13,596 nt of DNA from Rickettsiella sp. (lineage in GTDB: Bacteria; Pseudomonadota; Gammaproteobacteria; Diplorickettsiales; Diplorickettsiaceae). Under the pieces are notes generated by a model. The model was not told where the DNA came from and searched no databases. It saw nothing but the letters and a program-made list of their open reading frames with translations. The stretch lies in the NCBI GenBank assembly GCA_031119195.1, contig JAVHYG010000034.1, positions 1 through 13,596 on the forward strand, read 5' to 3'. A program made the position numbers and the translations under genes. Of this stretch, positions 8,655-13,596 are shown piece after piece (position 1 is the stretch's first letter; every line of letters starts with the position of its first letter).

Positions 8655-8798
8655 CTGTACTTACGCGAAAAGCTGTCTTGTTGTATCACTTTGTTGCCAA
8701 CTTTTCTGCGGTACTCATTTACACTTGAGTAAACTGTGTTCCTCGAAAAGTCGGCGCCGCGTGCTACAGCCAAAATTCAATTTTTCGCGTATGTACAG
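8655..8798. mobile_element. MITE-like element, 144 bp, with 17-bp terminal inverted repeats
   Basis: The left end CTGTACTTACGCGAAAA (8655-8671) and right end TTTTCGCGTATGTACAG (8782-8798) are inverted repeats matching at 16 of 17 positions. The 4-bp direct repeat GAGA flanks both sides (8651-8654 and 8799-8802), as expected for a target-site duplication. Inside are further complementary pieces, GCTGT (8672-8676) with ACAGC (8766-8770) and a TACTCA/TGAGTA pair, so the transcript could fold into a long imperfect hairpin. There is no coding frame, so it would need a transposase elsewhere. I cannot assign an insertion-sequence family. The alternative is a structured RNA or extragenic palindrome. 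Confidence 0.6.
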
Positions 8799-9446
8799 GA
8801 GATATAAAATTTTACGAGTCACTTCTTAAGCTTTTGAACTTATTGACAGAAACCGGTAATTTTTACAAAAATAAAACTTGTTCATAAGGTGAAATTTACA
8901 ATGAATTAGAAAGCCAAGCAATGGGTTAAACCGTTATGTGTGCCTCTGTCTCCTGACACATCTTTATTACCATAATAAAATTTTTAAGGTAAGCTTTAAA
9001 TTTTTGTAACCCCAACTTGTGAGTATCAAACACAGCTATAAGCTACCCAACGGGATTGTGGGGTTAACTAATGACGCATGGGTATTCTGGTTTATACTGG
9101 CAATAGGAAATGTGTTATGTCCAAAAGAAGATTTTCACTGTATTAAATTAATCACAATTCTAAAGTAAACGCGTGTGCATAACATCGGCTACATTGTCCT
9201 TACTGTAACAAAAATTTCTTTACCTTCTTTTGCAATGAAACCTACATCAAGCGTTACTGCGGGCGAATAAATAAAAATTTTATTAAAATTACGAATACAG
9301 CTTTAGATTAGAATACATTATCACGAAAGATATAAGTTCATTAATGGACGATACTTAATATATCCTCTTGACCCTTATAAAGCTAAACAAAATAAAGCTA
9401 TAAAAATTTGTATAATTTTTTAAAATTGAGCTATTTAAAAAAAATA

Positions 9447-9498
9447 GTTACTTTTAACTTATTTAGATAAGTAACAAAGTACTAACTTTACTACTTTG
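9447..9498. repeat. Two adjacent small inverted repeats upstream of the 331-aa gene
   Basis: GTTACTT (9447-9453) pairs with AAGTAAC (9469-9475), and CAAAGTA (9475-9481) pairs with TACTTTG (9492-9498). Both 7-bp arms are perfect and the pairs abut. Neither is followed by a T-run on either strand, so they do not look like terminators. They lie about 85 bp before the next start and could be a regulator site or chance in AT-rich DNA. Confidence 0.3.
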
Positions 9499-9582
9499 AA
9501 AAAAAGTTTTATTCTTTAAAAAATTTCATTTAATAGATAAATTGTATATTATAAGTTATTAATAATAAAATTAGGTAGTTTT

Positions 9583-10578
9583 ATGCCGATTTCATTTCCT
9601 GACTTAAACTTTACAATTGAACGATATCCTCTAATAGGGGATAAAGCTATCATGCTCTGGAAGGCTGAAGATAAAAAAAAGCCGCAAGCTTTTTTACAGA
9701 TACAGTTTATACAAGAAAATAGAGAAAATATAGATTTCACATCACTTGAAAACTATGTAACGGGCTATGTAAATAAATTACAGAATCAAACACTAATTAA
9801 AAGGCCAATACTAGAAAATGCAGACAGTCCTTCACATGAAACTTTATTTATAAATTTCTTAAGAGAACAATTAAAATTAAATAATCCTTACTTAATTGAT
9901 AACAAATCACTTTACACTCCTAGCAGTAATACACCAATCAATGTGGATTTCTATTGTCTTGAAACAGTTGAATGCAAAAGCGAAAATAAAAAAATTTATA
10001 CTGCACGTTTTGGCTATGAAATGTTTAGAACTATGGAATCAAAAGCCCAACCTGTGTGCTCTGTTGAAGTTTTAGAAGATAAAGCGAATACAATTACCAA
10101 AAAAGCATATTTTTTTCCTTTAGATGAACTAGCTGTAGAAAAAATTAAATATTTTTTTACTAAAACTCCGCATATTAATACTAAAACTATCACGTCTCTA
10201 AGAACTCCTTATGTTCTATATACTCCAGCAAGGCAAAACCCAAATTATAACAGCGATATTCAAACACGGATTGAACTGCAAGTTATTATTACAAATAAAC
10301 TCCTAGCTCTTAAAAAAGAAAAAAAATCTAGCTCTGAAAACATAGAAAAACAATTGTTGGAACTGTCTCAGGAAATTTCTGCAGGTAAACCATTAGAGCA
10401 AATTCAAAATAAGATAAATTTCTATATAAACAAAATAACTTTAGTTTCGTTGTCCCGTTTACCCTTTTTTAAACCAAAGCCTGAGTCCATAAATGTTTGG
10501 AGAGAACTTGAAAAATCAATTAACACCAACGCCGACATAGAAAAAACTTGTACTAATAGAGCTGTTAGTACACCGTAA
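9583..10578 (+). CDS. Hypothetical protein, 331 aa
   Basis: I do not recognise a family. The frame is long, starts with ATG 7 nt after AGG (9573-9575), and its composition fits a real gene. The predicted protein is soluble: there is no signal peptide and no hydrophobic segment long enough for a membrane span. The first 200 residues alternate short hydrophobic strands with polar turns and look alpha/beta. Residues about 230-285 are strongly helical and lysine/glutamate-rich (LALKKEKKSSSENIEKQLLEL), a likely coiled coil. The C-terminus is polar. It stands alone between a repeat-bearing spacer and the convergent photolyase gene. An isolated, lineage-specific, coiled-coil protein of this kind in a host-associated bacterium could be a secreted effector, but nothing in the sequence proves that. 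Confidence 0.75.
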   Translation: MPISFPDLNFTIERYPLIGDKAIMLWKAEDKKKPQAFLQIQFIQENRENIDFTSLENYVTGYVNKLQNQTLIKRPILENADSPSHETLFINFLREQLKLNNPYLIDNKSLYTPSSNTPINVDFYCLETVECKSENKKIYTARFGYEMFRTMESKAQPVCSVEVLEDKANTITKKAYFFPLDELAVEKIKYFFTKTPHINTKTITSLRTPYVLYTPARQNPNYNSDIQTRIELQVIITNKLLALKKEKKSSSENIEKQLLELSQEISAGKPLEQIQNKINFYINKITLVSLSRLPFFKPKPESINVWRELEKSINTNADIEKTCTNRAVSTP

Positions 10579-10608
10579 ATCGTTGAAAGCTGCTTACTTG
10601 TTCGGGTT

Positions 10609-10688
10609 AGCGTGTGTTGACCCTTATGCTAGCATGCGGACAAATAACTTTATTTTTAGCCAGCAGTATGCAATTTTCGACACACTCT
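10609..10688. repeat. Inverted repeat between convergent genes, possible terminator structure
   Basis: AGCGTGTGTTGA (10609-10620) and TCGACACACTCT (10677-10688) pair at 10 of 12 positions. Between them is the perfect 10-bp palindrome ATGCTAGCAT (about 10625-10634). A second weak pair, TTTTCTTA (10697-10704) with TAAGAAAA (10733-10740) followed by a T6 run, lies just beyond. Placed between two convergent genes, this is where a bidirectional terminator is expected, but the long loop makes the call weak. A second small repeat element is also possible. Confidence 0.3.
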
Positions 10689-10765
10689 AAATTAGTTTTT
10701 CTTATAATAAAGTCCATTTAACTAAGAAAATTTTTTGTAAATCTACGATATCTCTATAACTATTA

Positions 10766-12181
10766 TTAAATCATTTTATATGCTTTGATAGTTGAACGGC
10801 GTGAAATATTAATATCGACAATGGGTAAAGGGTATCCGCAAAGTTTTGCTAACTCAGGTGCACGTGTATGCGGATCATGTATTGCGCGGGCATCTAGATC
10901 TTTTAATTCTGGACAATAGGTACGAATAAAGTTTCCTTTTGGATCAAAACGCTCGCTTTGCCGAATAGGATTAAAAATACGAAAGTATGGTACAGCATCG
11001 GTACCTGTTGAAGCGCTCCATTGCCACCCGCCATTATTGGCTGCCAAATCTCCATCGATTAATTGACGCATAAAATAATCCTCGCCTATCCGCCAATCAA
11101 AAAATAAATTTTTAGTAAAAAACATTGCAACAACCATTCTCAAACGATTGTGCATCCAACCTATCTGATTAAGTTGCCGCATTCCTGCATCGACTATTGG
11201 GTAACCCGTTTTACCTTGTTGCCATGCCAATAATTTTTTTTTATTAAAACGCCACTTTAGCTTATCAGTATTTAAACGATACGGTTTATTCATTGAAAGA
11301 CGTGGTATTGCAACTAATAAATGCTTATAAAACTCTCGCCAAATTAATTCATTCATCCATTTAATAGCACCTTTGTGCCCATGTTCTAATCCATAATCAT
11401 TTGCAATTAGTGCTGCTAGAAAACATTGGCGCGGAGAAATCATTCCAGCACTCAAGTAAGGCGATAGCTGACTAGTCCCTGCTAATGCGGGAAAGTCACA
11501 ATATTTATGATAATTAAATAAACCATTTTCAATAAATTGTTTCAGCCTCCTTTTTGCTTCTTTTTCACCAGAAGGCCATCTAACGTTTGCGGTAAATCCT
11601 GTAATTTTTTTTGGAATTTTAGCTGATTCTATAGATGTTATTTTCTGTTTTTTTGGAATTGGACTAAGTTTTATACCTTTTTTATTACTCATTAGTTCTC
11701 GAATCCAAGCGCGCTTGAAGGGTGTAAATACGCTAAAGTAACTTCCTGATTTTGTTAGTACTGTCCCAGGTCTTAGAATAAGTTGGTCGTCATAATTCTG
11801 ACAAGAAATACCTTGTTTTTCTAAGTAATGACACACGAGATGATCTCGTTGGCTTTCATTAAATTCATATTGTCTATTATAAAACAATCTATCTAATTTG
11901 CTTTTTTTCATACAGTGCCCAATTAATTTGGGAATAGCACTGGTATGTTTCACAGTTTTAATTAGCAACGGAATACCACGTTCGTTCAAACTTTTTCTTA
12001 ATTCACTCAACCCACCTAAACTAAACTCTTTACGGCAAGCAGCAACATGATGCTTTTTCCATAAACTAGGGTCGATAATATAAATACCAATTATTCCGTC
12101 ATTACATGCTATAGATGCATGATAAAGAGCAGTGTTATCTCGAACCCTCAAATCTTCTCGAAACCAAACTAACCCTTTCAT
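10766..12181 (-). CDS. phrB: Deoxyribodipyrimidine (CPD) photolyase, class I
   Basis: This flavoprotein uses blue light to split cyclobutane pyrimidine dimers. From the ATG at 12181 it has 471 aa, about the length of the E. coli enzyme. The N-terminus MKGLVWFREDLRVRDN is the family start of the antenna domain, which binds a light-harvesting cofactor. The C-terminal FAD domain is complete: GTSQLSPYLSAGMISPRQC near 235-252, WMNELIWREFYKH near 275, GYPIVDAGMRQLNQIGWMHNR near 326-346 and DGDLAANNGGWQWSASTGTD near 376-395, including the Asn and Trp residues that contact FAD and carry electrons to it. The frame extends upstream to a TTG at 12199 and an ATG at 12190, but GAGGAG at 12192-12197 is spaced correctly only for 12181. 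It is a single-gene unit, divergent from the phosphatase gene. Identity is firm. Confidence 0.95.
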   Translation of the reverse strand: MKGLVWFREDLRVRDNTALYHASIACNDGIIGIYIIDPSLWKKHHVAACRKEFSLGGLSELRKSLNERGIPLLIKTVKHTSAIPKLIGHCMKKSKLDRLFYNRQYEFNESQRDHLVCHYLEKQGISCQNYDDQLILRPGTVLTKSGSYFSVFTPFKRAWIRELMSNKKGIKLSPIPKKQKITSIESAKIPKKITGFTANVRWPSGEKEAKRRLKQFIENGLFNYHKYCDFPALAGTSQLSPYLSAGMISPRQCFLAALIANDYGLEHGHKGAIKWMNELIWREFYKHLLVAIPRLSMNKPYRLNTDKLKWRFNKKKLLAWQQGKTGYPIVDAGMRQLNQIGWMHNRLRMVVAMFFTKNLFFDWRIGEDYFMRQLIDGDLAANNGGWQWSASTGTDAVPYFRIFNPIRQSERFDPKGNFIRTYCPELKDLDARAIHDPHTRAPELAKLCGYPLPIVDINISRRSTIKAYKMI

Positions 12182-12191
12182 TAAAACCATA

Positions 12192-12197
12192 CTCCTC
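12192..12197 (-). promoter_or_regulatory. Ribosome binding site of photolyase, deciding its start
   Basis: On the minus strand GAGGAG lies 1 nt before the ATG at 12190 and 10 nt before the ATG at 12181. Only the second spacing is workable, which agrees with the family N-terminus. Confidence 0.6.
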
Positions 12198-12209
12198 AAC
12201 TATTGAAAA

Positions 12210-12250
12210 ATTATATCTATTAATCAAATACACACTTCAAAAGTATACTT
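12210..12250 (-). promoter_or_regulatory. Possible photolyase promoter
   Basis: On the minus strand a perfect TATAAT (12210-12215) follows a TTGAAG at about 12235-12240, with a somewhat long spacer of 19 nt. This would give a very short leader ahead of the GAGGAG site. It is plausible, but the surrounding DNA is so AT-rich that chance matches are common. Confidence 0.3.
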
Positions 12251-12381
12251 CCATGTCAACTAATATATATAAAATTAATTATTTTGTATGAATAGTTTTT
12301 ATAAAATAACAATAATTTTTTTGTATTTAACAAGTGTATGTTTTTAGAATTATTAAGTTTGTCTTCATTCCAATACAACAA

Positions 12382-12403
12382 CTCGAATTTCAGAAATTTC
12401 GAG
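12382..12403. repeat. Short hairpin in the divergent spacer
   Basis: CTCGAATTT and AAATTTCGAG pair around the loop CAG with a single bulge. There is no following T-run, so a terminator is unlikely. It could be an operator for one of the divergent genes or chance. Confidence 0.3.
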
Positions 12404-12591
12404 AATTAATGTTTTCTAGAATGATATCAAGCTATGATTTTTTAACTATAGCATTTTTCAGATAAATTAATGCGTTATACACATAGCTACTGAGAAAAAA
12501 GCTATTATTCATTATTAAACAGTATTTACCTAATCAGACTTAATTTCAATCAAATTGCAATCGATATGAATTCTTTTTAATAAATTGGCTA

Positions 12592-12597
12592 TATAAT
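12592..12597 (+). promoter_or_regulatory. Possible -10 box of the HAD phosphatase gene
   Basis: A perfect TATAAT lies 58 nt before the ATG at 12656. No good -35 box is present at 16-18 nt, so support is limited to the -10 element and its position. Confidence 0.3.
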
Positions 12598-12655
12598 ACA
12601 GAGTAAGCTACACTATTTTTGATAAATACTTTACATTTATCGAGATTATGGTGCT

Positions 12656-13318
12656 ATGAATAATTATAAATTAATTATCTTGGATTTTGATGGTACACTT
12701 TGCGCTACTCATGAAGCTATTCTTTTTTGTATAAGAAGAACCTATGAAAGCTTGGGTAGAAAAATCCCGCGACACAATTTCACTGATGAAACGATTCGCG
12801 CTGGTCTTGGTATGGAAAACAGTCTTAGAACACTTAGTCCGGAACTTTCTAACACTGAAATTCAGAAACTATTAGCTACTTACGAAACTATTTATTTGCA
12901 AGAAGGGGAACAAAAAAGTACACCTTTTCCCAAAGCCCATATAGTATTAGCTAAACTTCATTCGCTAGGATTAATACTTACCGTCGTAAGTAACAAAGCA
13001 ATTGCTGCTGTCAAAGTGGCTTTAGAAAACTTTAAACTTAATCAATATGTTTCAATAGTAGTGGGTGACACTAAAACATTACGCAAAAAACCAGATCCCA
13101 TGGCCTATAACGAATTTATTAAACCAAAATTCCCATCGATTTCACCTCATGAAATAATAATGGTAGGAGATACTCCCGCTGATCTACTGTTTGCGCAAAA
13201 CATTGGAGCAGATGCTTGTTGGGCAGAATACGGTTACGGCAATAAAAAAGCTTGTCTCGCACTCAAACCAAAATATATTATTAAACAGTTAGAGGATATT
13301 CTGAGTGTTTTAGCTTAA
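12656..13318 (+). CDS. HAD-family phosphatase, phosphoglycolate phosphatase type
   Basis: The 220-aa protein has all four HAD motifs: DFDGTL with nucleophile Asp10 and acid Asp12, the VVSNK strand with Ser112 and Asn113, Lys145 in KKPDP, and VGDTPADL with Asp172 and Asp176. The helical cap between residues about 15 and 90 is the type found in phosphoglycolate phosphatase (Gph) and related small-molecule phosphatases. Such enzymes remove phosphate from 2-phosphoglycolate, which arises from 3'-phosphoglycolate ends left by oxidative DNA damage, and from similar compounds; the substrate cannot be settled from sequence. The length is typical. It starts with ATG at 12656; upstream pairing to 16S rRNA is weak. 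Its last 9 bases overlap the end of the convergent riboflavin synthase gene. Family firm, substrate uncertain. Confidence 0.9.
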   Translation: MNNYKLIILDFDGTLCATHEAILFCIRRTYESLGRKIPRHNFTDETIRAGLGMENSLRTLSPELSNTEIQKLLATYETIYLQEGEQKSTPFPKAHIVLAKLHSLGLILTVVSNKAIAAVKVALENFKLNQYVSIVVGDTKTLRKKPDPMAYNEFIKPKFPSISPHEIIMVGDTPADLLFAQNIGADACWAEYGYGNKKACLALKPKYIIKQLEDILSVLA

Positions 13319-13596
13319 CTTTAGAATAGATTCTTTGAATTTTTTTAAAGCCGCTAACTCTTTTTCTAAGTTTTCTATTCTAGCTTCGTTAATAGAAAAA
13401 TGATCCCGTATAGTCTCCACCAAAATCATTGTTTTAATATCTGGTTCTAGATTAACGTAACTACCAACGTTCCTATTAGAAAAATTGCTTACGCGCAGAG
13501 TTTCAGGAATCAAATAAACTTCAAAACTTCTTTGTAATTTGTGCAATGTGCCAATTGTTAAACTGGAACCATCCACAGCAATAAATCCTTTTGGTT
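13310..13596 (-). CDS. ribE: Riboflavin synthase, C-terminal part (partial, runs off window)
   Basis: The minus-strand frame is open to the right window edge, so its start is not seen; a GTG at 13576 is internal. The visible 95 or so residues read KGFIAVDGSSLTIG, then SFEVYLIPETLRVSNF, then VGSYVNLEPDIKTM. These match the second lumazine-binding barrel of riboflavin synthase alpha chains (pattern KG-x-I-x-VDG-x-SLT, LIP-x-TL, VN-x-E-x-D). The enzyme converts two 6,7-dimethyl-8-ribityllumazine molecules to riboflavin as a trimer. The family usually ends shortly after this barrel; here a charged helical tail (EARIENLEKELAALKKFKE) follows, which may aid trimer formation. It supplies the flavin used by, among others, the photolyase nearby, though the genes are not co-transcribed. 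Tail-to-tail 9-base overlap with the phosphatase gene. Assignment from memory of the family. Confidence 0.85.
   Translation of the reverse strand, partial: PKGFIAVDGSSLTIGTLHKLQRSFEVYLIPETLRVSNFSNRNVGSYVNLEPDIKTMILVETIRDHFSINEARIENLEKELAALKKFKESILKLS

Larger units (their letters stand above)
8586..9582. other. Gene-poor spacer with repeats
   Basis: About 1 kb without a convincing gene. It contains the MITE-like element at 8655-8798 and small inverted repeats at 9447-9498. Two short open frames exist (9019-9168 from a GTG; 9183-9311 with a CPYC...C pattern), but neither has a ribosome binding site or a recognisable family. The less AT-rich patches (around 8700-8780 and 9030-9090) may be decayed DNA of other origin. 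Confidence 0.5.
12200..12655. other. Divergent intergenic region between photolyase and phosphatase genes
   Basis: About 450 bases of AT-rich DNA. Besides the two putative promoters it holds a compact hairpin at 12382-12403, CTCGAATTT / AAATTTCGAG, with a 3-nt loop and one bulged base. No coding frame or RNA gene is apparent. Confidence 0.5.

Noticed and set aside
9019..9168. 49-codon GTG frame with a hydrophobic middle (NDAWVFWFILAIG)
   Set aside because: No ribosome binding site, no recognisable family and surrounded by stops; could be a relic but cannot be supported.
9183..9311. Frame with a zinc-ribbon-like LHCPYCNKNFFTFFC pattern
   Set aside because: Too short, no start or ribosome binding site, and I cannot match it to a transposase or zinc protein.
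9549..9740. Minus-strand frame opposite the start of the 331-aa gene
   Set aside because: Overlaps the better supported plus-strand gene and has no features of its own.
1..13596. CRISPR arrays, tRNA or rRNA genes
   Set aside because: I saw no regularly spaced repeats and no tRNA or rRNA signature on either strand.

Overview
The window is strongly AT-rich, with long A/T runs in both genes and spacers. It looks like a chromosomal stretch of a host-associated gammaproteobacterium, most plausibly an arthropod-associated member of the Legionellales/Coxiellaceae such as a Rickettsiella or Diplorickettsia relative. That placement is inferred from composition, from the toxin-like domain mix (Ulp1-type peptidase, NB-ARC-type NTPase, TcdA/TcdB-pore-like region) and from visible gene decay. 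No rRNA, tRNA or other phylogenetic marker confirms it.

Left third (1-4505, minus strand): one enormous reading frame, interrupted once. Its first 597 codons encode an intact Ulp1/C48-type cysteine peptidase domain plus a long helical region, ending at a TAA (2712-2714). The same frame then stays open for 903 more codons to the window edge. That part carries the P-loop NTPase core, a helical region, and a region resembling the TcdA/TcdB-type pore-forming domain of large toxins. The stop falls inside the NTPase domain, so this is best read as a modular toxin or effector of at least 1500 codons broken by a single nonsense codon, or else a read-through or sequencing issue.

Spacer 4506-5269 holds the toxin's ribosome binding site and a decayed small gene resembling DUF6496 proteins.

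Middle (5270-8585, plus strand): a bacterial non-homologous end-joining operon. Ku is followed closely by LigD (3'-phosphoesterase plus ATP-dependent ligase) and then by the LigD polymerase domain in a separate overlapping frame. The polymerase domain is itself broken by a second frameshift or deletion that puts the third metal-binding Asp in another frame. Ku, phosphoesterase and ligase look intact; the polymerase looks lost or dependent on frame recovery.

Spacer 8586-9582 is about 1 kb without a convincing gene. It contains a 144-bp MITE-like element with 17-bp terminal inverted repeats (16/17) and a GAGA direct repeat on both sides, plus two small inverted repeats further on.

Right third: an unrecognised 331-aa protein (9583-10578, +), a complete class I CPD photolyase (minus strand), a HAD phosphatase of the phosphoglycolate phosphatase type (12656-13318, +), and the C-terminal part of riboflavin synthase (minus, running off the right edge). 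The last two overlap tail to tail. Photolyase and the NHEJ genes make the right and middle parts rich in DNA repair.
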